A stretch of 64,000 nucleotides of DNA from Brytella acorum (GTDB lineage Bacteria; Pseudomonadota; Alphaproteobacteria; Acetobacterales; Acetobacteraceae), in assembly GCF_029309905.1 (NCBI RefSeq), contig NZ_JARBJP010000002.1:310001-374000 (forward strand), read 5' to 3'. A program made the translations under genes and the position numbers. Each line of letters begins with the position of its first letter. Position 1 is the stretch's first letter. Below are positions 26,090 to 35,382 of this stretch, piece after piece. The notes under the pieces were generated by a model. The model made no database searches, was not told the DNA's origin, and was given only the letters and a program-made list of their open reading frames with translations.

Positions 26090-27027
26090 GGCAGCCGCCT
26101 CAGCCACAGGCGAACGCTGAATTCCGATACGATCCAGCCGACGAACGCCATGACGAACGGGACGGACGCCGCCAGTTCGAGAAAGGGGACGGGAAAGCCG
26201 AGCGCCGCCTGCATCCATGCACCAGCATCGGCGGGCCATGCGATCCCGCTCAGTCGGACGTCGCCGAAGGGGGCCATGATCCGGGCCAGCACCGTCAGGG
26301 CCGGCCAGACGGCGAGGGCGCCGCATAAACCTCCGAGACCTGTCATCAGCGCGGTCTGGCGTGCGATGCGTCCGGCGATCATGCCGTCGCTCGCGCCGAG
26401 CGCATGAAGAATTTCCACGGTTTTTCTTCGGGACAAAAGCACCATCCGGACTGACAGCATCACAACGCCCGCCGTGGCGCAAAGTGCCAGCCCCATCACG
26501 CCGACGGCTGAAATCCGCAGACTGGTGGCGAGAAGTCCCAGTCGGCTACCCCAGGAGGCACTTGGCTCGATCGCGGCATCCGGGGCCGCGTCCCGAAGGG
26601 TATGAAGGACCTGATCCATCGACGCGTCTCTGTCGGGAATGACGGTCAGAACGGTCGGCAGGGAAAGGGTGCCGGAGGCCCCGCCACCAAGCCAGGGCGC
26701 GAGGAGCGCGTCCAGTTCGCTTCGAGAGAGGCGTTTTACGGTGTGGATGACAGGCGATCCATTGAGTTTCTCGATGAGTTTGTCAGCGTTCTGATGTGTC
26801 GCTTCGTCCGGTGCGGATGTGTCCGGATCCGTCGTCGACAGTTCGACGAAAATGGTGCGCGTGAGAGCGTTTCGCCAGTGATCCTGAAGCGCCGTGGCGC
26901 CGCTCCAGCCGCCGAGCGCCAGGGTGGCGAGCGCTGCCATGGCGGCGATCACGGCCATGAGCCCACGATCGCCGCCGTGGCGGTTCAAGCCGTCGGCCGA
27001 TGCACGAATGCGCGGGGACGTTTTCAT
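26086..27027 (-). CDS. ftsX: cell division protein FtsX
   Basis: Permease-like partner of FtsE, which controls septal peptidoglycan hydrolases. The 313-residue protein has a cytoplasmic N terminus, a first helix (VIAAMAALATLALGGWSG), a periplasmic domain (about 60-165), and three more helices with RMVLLSRRKTVEILHALGASDGMIAGRIAR (in pieces RKTVEILHALGA, SDGMIAGRIAR), the conserved FtsX coupling loop. It overlaps ftsE by 4 bases (ATGA) and the YdcF-like gene by 4 bases. Confidence 0.88.
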   Translation of the reverse strand: MKTSPRIRASADGLNRHGGDRGLMAVIAAMAALATLALGGWSGATALQDHWRNALTRTIFVELSTTDPDTSAPDEATHQNADKLIEKLNGSPVIHTVKRLSRSELDALLAPWLGGGASGTLSLPTVLTVIPDRDASMDQVLHTLRDAAPDAAIEPSASWGSRLGLLATSLRISAVGVMGLALCATAGVVMLSVRMVLLSRRKTVEILHALGASDGMIAGRIARQTALMTGLGGLCGALAVWPALTVLARIMAPFGDVRLSGIAWPADAGAWMQAALGFPVPFLELAASVPFVMAFVGWIVSEFSVRLWLRRLP

Positions 27028-27707
27028 GGCAGGGGCGCGGTTCCGCCAGCGACGCGCCCCTGCGCGATTTCTATGGAGGGGGCCGGGAAGTCCCTGAGCA
27101 GAGTTTCATTATGCGTGGCCACGATCACCGTCGTGCCGTGGCCGCAGATCTCCTGGAAAAGCCCGAGAAGACGGCGGCTTTCGGTCTCTTCAAGGGCATT
27201 CGTCGGTTCGTCCGCCAGCAGGATATCGGGTCGCACCACCAGCGCGCGCGCGATGGCGACGCGCTGGCACTCGCCGCCGGAAAGCTGATCGGGATAGGCG
27301 TTTTCACGGCCTGCAAGTCCCAGCCAGGCCAGTATGTCACAACTTTCTCGCGCGATGAGTCGTGGATCGGTACCAGCGAGGCGGAGCGGAAGCGCGACAT
27401 TTTCCAGTGCAGTGAGTTGCTCGAGGAGGCGGTAATCCTGATGGATCGTCCCGATACGGCGACGCAGCCGGGTGAGTTGGCTGCGTTTCGCTCTGGCGGG
27501 TTCCACGCCGAGAATATCCATCTGGCCGGAAGTGGGGCGCAGCGAGAGGCCCAGCACCGCGAGGAGGGTGGATTTTCCCGCGCCGGACGCACCTGTCAGC
27601 CAGCGAAACTCCCCTTTGGCGACGGTGAATGAAATGCTATTGAGAGCGCCTGCCAGACCCCGATGTGCGGTTGGGTAACGCGCATGGACGTTTTGTAGGT
27701 GAATCAA
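27024..27707 (-). CDS. ftsE: cell division ATP-binding protein FtsE
   Basis: ABC ATPase (227 residues) partner of FtsX. Walker A GASGAGKST, Q-loop IGTIHQDYRLL, signature LSGGECQR, Walker B ILLADEPTNAL and H-loop VATHNE are all intact. The start I prefer is a TTG at 27707: GGAGA lies about 7 bases upstream and the product begins MIHLQNVHARYP, matching family N termini; a TTG at 27734 would add MFFFFRRVA. The ATP-binding motifs here are a useful contrast with the degenerate ATPase at 49769-50464. Confidence 0.93.
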   Translation of the reverse strand: MIHLQNVHARYPTAHRGLAGALNSISFTVAKGEFRWLTGASGAGKSTLLAVLGLSLRPTSGQMDILGVEPARAKRSQLTRLRRRIGTIHQDYRLLEQLTALENVALPLRLAGTDPRLIARESCDILAWLGLAGRENAYPDQLSGGECQRVAIARALVVRPDILLADEPTNALEETESRRLLGLFQEICGHGTTVIVATHNETLLRDFPAPSIEIAQGRVAGGTAPLP

Positions 27708-27863
27708 GGCGACTCTCCGGAAAAAGAAGAACAATCAGGCTATTATTGCCGTCTGGTTCATGAAAAATTAAGAGCGGCGGCGTAGATCCAAACGGGTCAC
27801 GGCAGGAAGATTCCGCATCGTTATGTCGGACAGTCAGTCTGGAGAACAGTCAGGAAGGATCGG

Positions 27864-28496
27864 ATGCGGATTGTTTGTCCGAAGTGCGGCGCAGCTTACG
27901 AAGTGCCGGAAGCCATGCTCCAGGTTCCGAGGGTTCTTAAATGCGCCCATTGTGGTGAGTCCTGGCAGTGTCATGTTCCTGAAGACCGTCCGGATGACGG
28001 CGTCGCGCCGGCAGAGGAAGACGATACCAGCGCGGATCAGGATCATTTTCATGATGACGAGTCCCTGATTCCCGCATCTGCTGAAGATGCCGGAGCCGCA
28101 GCCCCCGATCTTCCTCCTGCTCCTGTCGATGAGTCGCATGTTGTTCCGGAAGATGCGCTGCGTGAAATGCACGACCCGGAAGCGCCTGCGCCCGCGACGG
28201 TAGGGGAAGAGTCAGCGATCGGTGAAGATGCCGTGGCCGCGGCCATGGCGCGGGCGGCGTTGAACAACGCGGTGGCTGAAAGAGATGCCCGTCTCGCCGA
28301 CGAGCAGAGGCGCGAGGCTTCGCCCGCTCCCGTGCAGACTGTGCGCCCCCTGGGATCCAGGGCATTCTGGTCGTTCGCATGGGGAGCGTCCGTCGTCGGG
28401 CTCGCGGCCCTGGGGGGACTTGTCTGGCTGGAACATGGCTGGATCGTGACGGCCTGGCCGCCGAGCGCTCACCTGTTCACATATTTCGCGCACTGA
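27864..28496 (+). CDS. zinc-ribbon (MJ0042-type) membrane protein
   Basis: A 210-residue protein starting with a zinc ribbon, two CxxC pairs in CPKCGAAYEVP and CAHCGESWQC, of the MJ0042 type. A long acidic, Pro/Ala-rich linker (about 45-165) follows, then one membrane helix near residues 170-190 (FAWGASVVGLAALGGLVWLEH). This layout, and the position divergent from ftsE, are common in alphaproteobacteria. Role unknown. Its last 20 bases overlap the convergent gene at 28477. Confidence 0.82.
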   Translation: MRIVCPKCGAAYEVPEAMLQVPRVLKCAHCGESWQCHVPEDRPDDGVAPAEEDDTSADQDHFHDDESLIPASAEDAGAAAPDLPPAPVDESHVVPEDALREMHDPEAPAPATVGEESAIGEDAVAAAMARAALNNAVAERDARLADEQRREASPAPVQTVRPLGSRAFWSFAWGASVVGLAALGGLVWLEHGWIVTAWPPSAHLFTYFAH

Positions 28497-28884
28497 CGGC
28501 TGCGAGCGTGGCGCCTGCGGCTGCAAGCGCCATCAGCATGAAACCGTCGAAAATCAGCGAGGAGGGCGAGAGCAGATGGCCGGCTATGGTCATCTGCGTC
28601 GGAATTGCGCTCGCCACATGTGCCATGACATCGCGAGCCTGCGGATCGGCACCCGCGGCGCCAACGGTCACGGCCTGCATCACATGCGGCAGGGCGCCCC
28701 ATCCGATTCCGATCACGAGCAGCAGCGGCGCTAGAAGTTCGGCGATCTGCTGGACGAAATAGAAGGCGAAATAGCAGGCCGCCCACAAGGCCGTTCGTGC
28801 GAACGCCCAGTCCCGGTTCGGGGAAATCCGATCCTGGCTTGAGCTGAGCAGACGTTCCGAGCCGGGGCGTGAAGGGGTTTCCAT
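28477..28884 (-). CDS. hypothetical membrane protein
   Basis: A 135-residue protein, family not recognised. After a polar N terminus (about 30 residues) there are two or three hydrophobic helices: TALWAACYFAFYFVQQIAELL (in part), APLLLVIGIGWGALPHVM and, at the C terminus, LIFDGFMLMALAAAGATLAAV. The ATG at 28884 is used; a TTG 15 bases upstream is possible. It converges with the zinc-ribbon gene (20-base overlap) and is divergent from the histidine kinase gene at 29101. Confidence 0.65.
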   Translation of the reverse strand: METPSRPGSERLLSSSQDRISPNRDWAFARTALWAACYFAFYFVQQIAELLAPLLLVIGIGWGALPHVMQAVTVGAAGADPQARDVMAHVASAIPTQMTIAGHLLSPSSLIFDGFMLMALAAAGATLAAVSARNM

Positions 28885-29011
28885 CTTTAACTGTTCCAAG
28901 TCACCCAGAGGGCCAGTGAGCGCGGCCGGAGCGTTGGTCCGCAGAAATTCAGGATCGGTTCCGCACGGGACGGTCTCGTGTTCTTGAGGTAGCCGCCGAA
29001 GCCATCAAATG

Positions 29012-29029
29012 CAATGTTAGGGAACATTG
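29012..29029. promoter_or_regulatory. perfect dyad CAATGTT-AGGG-AACATTG
   Basis: Seven-base arms (29012-29018 and 29023-29029) around a 4-base centre lie 72 bases before the start of the first histidine kinase gene and between two divergent genes. The surroundings are AT-richer than average. It is a good candidate for a dimeric regulator site; a short RNA hairpin is the alternative. No U tract follows, so it is not a terminator. Confidence 0.4.
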
Positions 29030-29100
29030 TAGAGTTTGGGTTGGCAAGGTCGATCTTCTGAAGGAAGGACGGCCATGTGTGCGGGCGGGAAGAGAGCCGG

Positions 29101-30987
29101 ATGCCGATGATCGACGAAGGTGAGCGCCCCCGGGTCCTGTTGGTTGAGGATTCGGATGCGCAGGCCAGTATCCTGACCACACTTCTCGTCGAAAACGGCT
29201 TCGAGGTTCAACGCGTCGGCAGTGGTGAAGAGGCGCTTGCCAGCCTCGAACAGACGCTGCCCCATCTGGTCGTTTCGGATTATCACCTGCCGGGCATGAC
29301 CGGTGGCCAGATGGCCCGCCAGTTCCGGATGAACGCCAGCACGCGCGCCACGCCCGTGCTGATGCTGACGGAGGATGTCGCACCGGGACTGGAGCGCGAA
29401 GGGCTTGAGAGCGGCGCGGATGCGTACATTTCCAAGTCCGCCCATCCCGACCTTCTGGCGCTTCGGATACGGGCGCTGCTCCGTGAGGGATCGGATATCC
29501 TCTCCTCCGAGGAGGCCGGACCCTTCCGCCGCGCCCGGATCGTGATTGTGACAGGGCCTTCGGAGGGTGATGACGAGGAAGACGAGACGTGTTCCGGGGA
29601 GCCGATCTGGGTGCGGGATGCGCAGGGCGTATCTCTCGGCGAACTGCTCTGGCAGGATGGGCATACGGTTACGACGGTGGCGGGATCGGGCGAACTCGTC
29701 ATGGGTGGATGGCTTCGCGGTGACGAAGCGCCCGATTGTCTGGTGATAGACCTGACGTCGCCCGGCATGGACGGTGTGAGCTTTTGCCGCAGGCTTGAGG
29801 CCCGGCGACAGGCCGTCCTCGATGCGGGCGGATCACCGTTTCGTATCCTGGGCGTGATCGACGCGACGCGGTTTCGCCTTCACTCCGCCGCGGATCTTTT
29901 CGAGGCCGGCATTGACGACCTCGTGCCGAGCGACGTGGCGCCGGATGTGCTGGCGCTGCGTATCCGCGTGATGGTGCGGCGCAAACTCGCGCAGGACGAG
30001 TTGCGTCGGCAGGAAATCAAGCAGCAGCTCCGCGAGGTGGCCCTTCAGACCGCGCAGAGCGAGGCGCGCGCGATCGCCGCCAAGGCCACCATGGCCGAAG
30101 CGCTCGCTCACGCCAATGCGGAGCTGGGCGAAGCCAATGCGCGGCTGATCGAGACGCAGGCCAAGCTGGTCCAGACGGCCAAAATGGCGTCTCTCGGTGA
30201 GCTGGTCGCGGGCATCGCCCACGAAATCAACAATCCCCTCGCCTTTACGCTGGCGCACGAAGAGACGGTGGCGCGGGCGCTGGGAGAGCTTGAAACGCTG
30301 ACCTGCGCCGAGGAACGACCCGATCGCGAGAAACAGTTGATCGAGAAATGCAGCGCCCGGATCAGTTCGATGCGGCTGGGCCTTCAGCGCATCCAGAACC
30401 TCGTCCTGAGCCTCAGGCGATTTTCGAGGCTGGACGAGAGCGCGTTCCAGGATGTCGATATCGTCGAAGCGATCGATACGGCGCTCGTGCTGCTGGCGCA
30501 CAAGCTGGGACAGGACATCATTGTTGAGCGCAATCTTCAGGCGCCCTCCATGCTCGTATGCCAGCCGGCGCTTGTTCATCAGGTCGTCATGAATATCGTA
30601 AGCAACGCCGCCGATGCGCTGAGGGGATCTGTACCCAGGGACTTCGAGGACGAAAAGAGCCCGATCGGGCGCATCGTCGTCGAAACGGCCATGCTGACGC
30701 TCGAAGAAGGCCTGCGATACGTGATCAGTGTTGCGGATGACGGCCCAGGTGTGCCACCCGATATCCGGACCCGCATCTTCGAGCCTTTCTTCACAACGAA
30801 GCCTGTCGGGATGGGCACGGGACTTGGTCTGGCGATCGCTTATGGTGTCATTGAAGCGCACGGGGGCAGCATTGACATACGCGAGGCCAATCTTCAGGGC
30901 GGTCGACGCGAAGGCGCGCGCTTCACAATTTCGATCCCTGTGCGTATGAGCGCAGCCGGACCAGTCACGATCGGACGCAAGGCATGA
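29101..30987 (+). CDS. soluble sensor histidine kinase with two N-terminal receiver domains
   Basis: A 628-residue protein: receiver 1 (about residues 5-125; acidic pair in LVEDSD, phosphoacceptor Asp in [16 protein letters not shown]), receiver 2 (about 140-290; Asp in [13 protein letters not shown] but no acidic pair at its start, so partly degenerate), a coiled coil (about 295-360), then the kinase: H-box [18 protein letters not shown]-box [14 protein letters not shown]1 [14 protein letters not shown] and G2 [11 protein letters not shown]. No membrane segment. I chose the ATG at 29101, with GGAAGAGAG upstream. It overlaps the next gene by 4 bases, so the two multi-domain proteins are probably partners; no DNA-binding regulator is adjacent. 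Confidence 0.88.
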   Translation: MPMIDEGERPRVLLVEDSDAQASILTTLLVENGFEVQRVGSGEEALASLEQTLPHLVVSDYHLPGMTGGQMARQFRMNASTRATPVLMLTEDVAPGLEREGLESGADAYISKSAHPDLLALRIRALLREGSDILSSEEAGPFRRARIVIVTGPSEGDDEEDETCSGEPIWVRDAQGVSLGELLWQDGHTVTTVAGSGELVMGGWLRGDEAPDCLVIDLTSPGMDGVSFCRRLEARRQAVLDAGGSPFRILGVIDATRFRLHSAADLFEAGIDDLVPSDVAPDVLALRIRVMVRRKLAQDELRRQEIKQQLREVALQTAQSEARAIAAKATMAEALAHANAELGEANARLIETQAKLVQTAKMASLGELVAGIAHEINNPLAFTLAHEETVARALGELETLTCAEERPDREKQLIEKCSARISSMRLGLQRIQNLVLSLRRFSRLDESAFQDVDIVEAIDTALVLLAHKLGQDIIVERNLQAPSMLVCQPALVHQVVMNIVSNAADALRGSVPRDFEDEKSPIGRIVVETAMLTLEEGLRYVISVADDGPGVPPDIRTRIFEPFFTTKPVGMGTGLGLAIAYGVIEAHGGSIDIREANLQGGRREGARFTISIPVRMSAAGPVTIGRKA

Positions 30988-32924
30988 CAGAGACCGTGAG
31001 CCCCGCGTCCGCCAGGCGCAGTCGAATCCTTCTCGTCGATGACGAGGCGGAGATTCTGGTGGCCCTGACGGATCTGCTTGAAGACGAATTCGATATTCTG
31101 GCCTCAACCGATCCTGAAGAGGCGCTGGAACTCCTGCGGAAAGCGCCGGACGTCGCCGTCATCGTTTCCGACCAGCGGATGCCCGGCATGACGGGAGACC
31201 AGTTTCTTCATCAGGCGCGTGACATCTCCGACGCCAACGGCATTCTGCTGACGGGCTATGCGGATCTGGCGGCCGTGGTATCGGCTCTCAATCAGGGCCG
31301 CATACGGTTCTATGCGCACAAACCCTGGGAGTCGGATGGATTGCGGGCGATGGTCCGCGAAGTGGCCGGGCATTGCCGCCTGGAACGCGCGCTGCGCACC
31401 GAGCGTGCCCTGCTGCACGGGTTGATGGAAACACTGCCAGTCGGCCTGGTTTTTACCGACGCGCAAGGGCGCACCATCCGGCACAATGTCGGGGGAGGGC
31501 GCGTCGTGTCCGACGAGGAGGACGTGTACGAGGCGGATCTTTATCCGCGGCTGGAACCCTCCGAAGTGGAAATGATGCGCGCCAGGACCCGTGAAGCCGG
31601 ACATGACGAGCATCTGTCCGTCTATTCGCAGAACGGGACCCAGCGTTGGCATGAGTTCACGCGCAGCGCCCTGCCGTGGCCGCGCCGTCCAAACGGGGAC
31701 GTCGTGCCGGTTGATGAGCGCTGGCAGGTTTCCGTCGATCGTGACGTGACGGAGCGCATGGCGATGGAGGCCCAGCTCCGGCAGGACGACAAGATGCGCG
31801 CGCTGGGCACGCTCGCGGGCGGCATCGCGCATGATTTCAACAATCTTCTGGCCGCCATTCTGGGCTCTCTCGAACTGCTGGCCGACATGGCGCCGCCTCA
31901 GGACGAGATGGCCATGCGGCTTTTGGAAAATGCCAGCGAGTCGGCGCGTCGCGGAACGGTTCTGACGCGCAGGCTTCTGGAATTTGGCCGCCCGAAATCG
32001 GCGTCTCTTCAGCCGGTTGCGCTCGGCCCGTTGATTCACGGCATGCATGACCTGCTCGTGCAGAGCCTGAGCCGCCGCACGGCGGAGGACGGGCGGCCTA
32101 TCGGGCGATGCACGCTCAATATGGCAGCGGTGCCGTCGGATCGGTCGCTGCCCCTGGTCTACAGCGATCCGGGACAGCTGGAGATGGCGCTTCTCAATCT
32201 GTGCATCAACGCCCGCGACGCCATGCCTGACGGCGGTTGCGTGACCATCGAGACGCAGGTCGTGCCAGCGACGACGGATGGACCGGCGCATGTGGTGGTG
32301 ACGGTTGCCGATGAAGGTTGCGGTATGTCGCAGGAGACGATGGCCCGCATCTTCGAACCCTTTTTCACGACCAAGGGAATCGGGAGCGGGACCGGGCTGG
32401 GGCTTTCGACCATCTATGGTTTTCTGCGGCGCTGTAACGGCGATGTGCGCGTCCAGAGCGCGGCGGGAGAAGGCACCAGAATGTCTCTCTGGCTGCCGGA
32501 ATGCCAGAAGCAGGAAGTTCTCGAGCAGGGGCGTACGGCAGCGGTCGCGCGTGCTTTGAAGCCGCGTCGCATCCTGGTGGTCGACGACGAGGATTCCGTT
32601 CGCCTCGTGACGGAGCAGTTCCTGCGGCACGATGGCCATGAGGTGACCTGCGCGTCGGACGGTTCCGTCGCGCTTCAGCTTCTCGCCGACGGGGCGCGTT
32701 TCGATCTCGTCGTGCTCGACCTCATGATGCCCGGCATGAGCGGTCGCGAATGCGGTGAGGCGCTGGAAAGGATCGCGCCGGATCTGCCCATCCTCTACGT
32801 CAGTGGCTACGCCGATCCGGGCAGCCTGCCGGAGGGCGCGTTCGTGCTAGGCAAGCCTTTTACGCCACAGACCCTGCGCAACGCCGTCGCGGGTGCGCTG
32901 CCGTCAAACGTTCACGCCGCCTGA
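30984..32924 (+). CDS. hybrid histidine kinase: receiver-PAS-kinase-receiver
   Basis: A 646-residue soluble protein. An N-terminal receiver (about 13-130; LLVDDEAEI, Asp in VSDQRMPGMTG, Lys in YAHKPWES) resembles the RpfG/HD-GYP-associated receivers. A PAS-like domain (about 140-255; LMETLPVGLVFTDAQGRTI) follows, then a CckA-like kinase core (AGGIAHDFNNLLAAILG, INARDAMPDGG, VADEGCGM, FFTTKG, GTGLGLSTIYG) and a C-terminal receiver (about 525-640; LVVDDEDSVR, Asp in VVLDLMMPGMSG, Lys in LGKPF). It is coupled to the preceding kinase gene. The output of this pair is not visible in the window. About 50 bases separate it from hslV, which has its own promoter. Confidence 0.88.
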   Translation: MTETVSPASARRSRILLVDDEAEILVALTDLLEDEFDILASTDPEEALELLRKAPDVAVIVSDQRMPGMTGDQFLHQARDISDANGILLTGYADLAAVVSALNQGRIRFYAHKPWESDGLRAMVREVAGHCRLERALRTERALLHGLMETLPVGLVFTDAQGRTIRHNVGGGRVVSDEEDVYEADLYPRLEPSEVEMMRARTREAGHDEHLSVYSQNGTQRWHEFTRSALPWPRRPNGDVVPVDERWQVSVDRDVTERMAMEAQLRQDDKMRALGTLAGGIAHDFNNLLAAILGSLELLADMAPPQDEMAMRLLENASESARRGTVLTRRLLEFGRPKSASLQPVALGPLIHGMHDLLVQSLSRRTAEDGRPIGRCTLNMAAVPSDRSLPLVYSDPGQLEMALLNLCINARDAMPDGGCVTIETQVVPATTDGPAHVVVTVADEGCGMSQETMARIFEPFFTTKGIGSGTGLGLSTIYGFLRRCNGDVRVQSAAGEGTRMSLWLPECQKQEVLEQGRTAAVARALKPRRILVVDDEDSVRLVTEQFLRHDGHEVTCASDGSVALQLLADGARFDLVVLDLMMPGMSGRECGEALERIAPDLPILYVSGYADPGSLPEGAFVLGKPFTPQTLRNAVAGALPSNVHAA

Positions 32925-32939
32925 GACGGGCCAGGGGCT

Positions 32940-32967
32940 CTTGCCATGACCGGGTGACGTCCTATCT
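32940..32967 (+). promoter_or_regulatory. sigma-32 (RpoH) type heat-shock promoter of hslVU
   Basis: CTTG (32940-32943), 17 bases, then CCTATCT (32961-32967) matches the alphaproteobacterial RpoH consensus CTTG-N17/18-CYTATnT. It lies directly before hslV, a classic heat-shock gene. The -10 element ends 9 bases before the hslV ATG, so transcription should begin within a few bases of the start codon. Confidence 0.7.
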
Positions 32968-32976
32968 TTCTTAGCT

Positions 32977-33555
32977 ATGCAAGATACATCCTACTCACAC
33001 GATCCCGTCGGGTGGCACGGCACCACCATCCTCTGCGTCCGTCGGGACGGGGAGGTCGCGATGGCGGGGGATGGCCAGGTGACGCTTGGCCAGACCGTCA
33101 TCAAGGGCAATGCCCGCAAGGTCAGGCGTATCGGCCCTGGGAACTCCATTCTCGCCGGTTTCGCAGGCGCCACAGCCGATGCCTTCACCCTTCTGGAGCG
33201 TCTGGAGGCCAAGCTCGAGCGCTATCCCGATCAGCTCGAACGGGCCTGCGTCGATCTCGCAAAGGACTGGCGGACCGATCGCTACCTGCGGCGTCTCGAA
33301 GCGATGATGGCGGTCGCCGATGCCACGCGCTCCTTCACCCTGACAGGGAACGGGGACGTTCTGGAGCCCGAGGATGGCATTATCGCCATTGGCTCGGGCG
33401 GGAATTATGCCCTGTCCGCCGCGCGGGCGCTGATCGACATCGAAGGGCTTACGGCTGAGGATATTGCGCGCCGCGCCATGAAAATCGCCGGTGACATCTG
33501 CGTCTATACGAACCATTCCGTCCGGGTCGAGACGCTGGGCAAGGAGACGGCATGA
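32977..33555 (+). CDS. hslV: ATP-dependent protease subunit HslV
   Basis: Proteolytic subunit (192 residues) of the HslUV heat-shock protease. The catalytic Thr follows a short propeptide: [13 protein letters not shown], with Thr16 becoming the N-terminal nucleophile after processing, as usual for alphaproteobacterial HslV, which have a longer leader than E. coli. [20 protein letters not shown] and [16 protein letters not shown] are conserved. There is no purine-rich ribosome binding site before the ATG; the preceding bases are pyrimidine-rich, and the promoter places the transcript start nearly at the codon, so leaderless initiation is likely. It overlaps hslU by 4 bases. Confidence 0.95.
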   Translation: MQDTSYSHDPVGWHGTTILCVRRDGEVAMAGDGQVTLGQTVIKGNARKVRRIGPGNSILAGFAGATADAFTLLERLEAKLERYPDQLERACVDLAKDWRTDRYLRRLEAMMAVADATRSFTLTGNGDVLEPEDGIIAIGSGGNYALSAARALIDIEGLTAEDIARRAMKIAGDICVYTNHSVRVETLGKETA

Positions 33556-34865
33556 TGGATGTTCCCAATTTTTCGCCCCGCGAGATCGTCTCCGAACTGG
33601 ACCGCTTCATCATTGGTCAGAACGACGCCAAGAGGGCGGTCGCGATCGCCATGCGCAATCGCTGGCGCCGGTCGCAGCTTTCCGAGGCCATGCGCGACGA
33701 GGTGGTGCCGAAAAACATTCTGATGATCGGCCCGACCGGCTGCGGCAAGACCGAAATCGCCCGTCGTCTTGCGAAGCTGGCGCAGTCACCGTTTCTCAAG
33801 GTGGAAGCCACGAAGTTCACCGAAGTCGGCTATGTCGGGCGCGATGTGGAGTCCATCATACGCGATCTGATCGAGGTATCGATCGGCATGCTGCGGGAGA
33901 CGCGCCGCAAGGACGTGCAGGCCAAGGCGGAACAGGCAGCCGAAGGGCGTCTGATCGATGCGCTTGTGGGCGAAAAAGCATCGGCGGACACCAAGGTGAA
34001 ATTCCGCCAGATGCTGCGCAACGGGGAGCTTGAAGACAAGGAAGTCGAGCTTCAGCTTTCGGGCGATGGTTCCGCCGCGCCGGATATGTCGAACATGACG
34101 CCGGGCACGGTCATCAACTTCAACGATATGATGAAGGGCATGATGAACCGCATGCCGCAGCGCCGCAAAGTGACGGTCGGAGCGGCGCGTGATCTTCTCG
34201 CGCGGGAAGAGGCCGACAAGATGCTCGATGCGGAGGCCCTGACGCGCGAGGCTGTGCGACACGCGGAAAATAACGGCATCGTTTTCATCGACGAGATCGA
34301 CAAGGTCTGCGCGCGTTCGTCGGAAGGCGGGACGCGCAGCGGGGACGTCTCGCGCGAGGGCGTGCAGCGTGATCTTCTGCCCCTGATCGAAGGCACGACG
34401 GTCACGACCAAATACGGGCCGGTGAAAACGGATCATATCCTCTTCATCGCGTCGGGTGCGTTCCATCTGGCGAAACCTTCCGATCTCCTGCCGGAACTAC
34501 AGGGACGTCTGCCGATCCGCGTGGAGCTCAAGGGCCTGAACCGCGACGATCTGCGGTGTATCCTGCTGGAGCCGGAACATTCGTTGCTCAAGCAATATGT
34601 GGCTCTTCTGGCCACCGAGGGCGTCACGCTCGACTTTACGGATGGCGCCGTAGATTCGATCGCGGCACTGGCCGCCGATATCAACGAGCGTGTCGAGAAT
34701 ATCGGTGCGCGACGTCTTGCGACCGTCCTTGAACGTCTGCTGGAAGATGTGTCCTTCAGCGCGCCCGACCGCGATGGCGACAAGGTCTCCATCACGGAAG
34801 CCGATGTGCATGACAGGGTCGAGCCCCTGGCGCGCAAGGGCGATCTCAGCCGGTTCATTCTGTGA
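33552..34865 (+). CDS. hslU: ATP-dependent protease ATPase subunit HslU
   Basis: AAA+ unfoldase (437 residues) of HslUV. Walker [10 protein letters not shown] near residues 61-69, the pore loop GYVGRDVES, an inserted I-domain (about 110-220), Walker [10 protein letters not shown], the sensor region IASGAFH, and the C-terminal LEDVSFSAP and SRFIL, whose last residues dock into HslV. AAGGAG precedes the start. It overlaps hslV (ATGA) and ends at the sufE start. Confidence 0.96.
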   Translation: MMDVPNFSPREIVSELDRFIIGQNDAKRAVAIAMRNRWRRSQLSEAMRDEVVPKNILMIGPTGCGKTEIARRLAKLAQSPFLKVEATKFTEVGYVGRDVESIIRDLIEVSIGMLRETRRKDVQAKAEQAAEGRLIDALVGEKASADTKVKFRQMLRNGELEDKEVELQLSGDGSAAPDMSNMTPGTVINFNDMMKGMMNRMPQRRKVTVGAARDLLAREEADKMLDAEALTREAVRHAENNGIVFIDEIDKVCARSSEGGTRSGDVSREGVQRDLLPLIEGTTVTTKYGPVKTDHILFIASGAFHLAKPSDLLPELQGRLPIRVELKGLNRDDLRCILLEPEHSLLKQYVALLATEGVTLDFTDGAVDSIAALAADINERVENIGARRLATVLERLLEDVSFSAPDRDGDKVSITEADVHDRVEPLARKGDLSRFIL

Positions 34866-35320
34866 TGGGGGCTGTGACGGGGGGAGCATTCGTCCGGCCG
34901 CAGGAAGCCACGGCGCGGGAAGCGGTCGAGGAAATCGGCGCGGAACTTGCGATGTTCGACGACTGGATGGACCGATACCAGTACATCATCGAACTTGGAC
35001 GGAAGCTGCCGGAATTTGCGCTGGAATGGCAGAACGACGCCCATCGTGTGCCGGGCTGCCAGAGCCAGGTCTGGCTCGAGGCTCGGGAAGAGGGGGGGAA
35101 GCTCTATTTCGCCGGGGCCTCGGACGCCGCCATCGTCTTGGGTCTCGTGGCCCTGCTTTTACGGGTGTATTCCGGCCGGTCGCCGGAAGAAATCATGCAG
35201 ACCGATCCGGTCTTCCTGCATGAACTCGGATTGGTCAAGGCGCTCTCCACCAATCGCGGCAATGGTGTCGAAGCCATGGCGCGGGCGATCATGGCGCGTG
35301 CCGCGACCGCCCGCGTCTGA
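34865..35320 (+). CDS. sufE: sulfur acceptor protein SufE
   Basis: SufE (151 residues) takes sulfur from the cysteine desulfurase SufS for iron-sulfur cluster assembly. The active Cys65 is in HRVPGCQSQVWLEA; FYGLAxxxS-type ending is seen as LSTNRGNGVEAMARAIM. The usual YQYIIELGRKLPEF start is present. I use the ATG at 34865, one base overlapping the hslU stop; a GTG three bases earlier is possible. No other suf gene is nearby. A strong terminator follows. Confidence 0.93.
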   Translation: MGAVTGGAFVRPQEATAREAVEEIGAELAMFDDWMDRYQYIIELGRKLPEFALEWQNDAHRVPGCQSQVWLEAREEGGKLYFAGASDAAIVLGLVALLLRVYSGRSPEEIMQTDPVFLHELGLVKALSTNRGNGVEAMARAIMARAATARV

Positions 35321-35331
35321 CGACGTGTCGT

Positions 35332-35374
35332 GTAAGCTGACCGGTTGGAACTCCGGTCAGCTTACGGTCTTTTT
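35332..35374 (+). terminator. rho-independent terminator after sufE
   Basis: A perfect 13-base stem (GTAAGCTGACCGG and its complement, arms 35332-35344 and 35353-35365) with an 8-base loop is followed by GGTCTTTTT. It ends the hslVU-sufE transcript, and because the opposite side is A-rich it may also serve the convergent small gene. Confidence 0.85.
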
Positions 35375-35382
35375 CGGAAGTC

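Noticed and set aside
31104-32639. 511-codon minus-strand open frame opposite the second kinase
   Set aside because: Antisense shadow of a clear histidine kinase.
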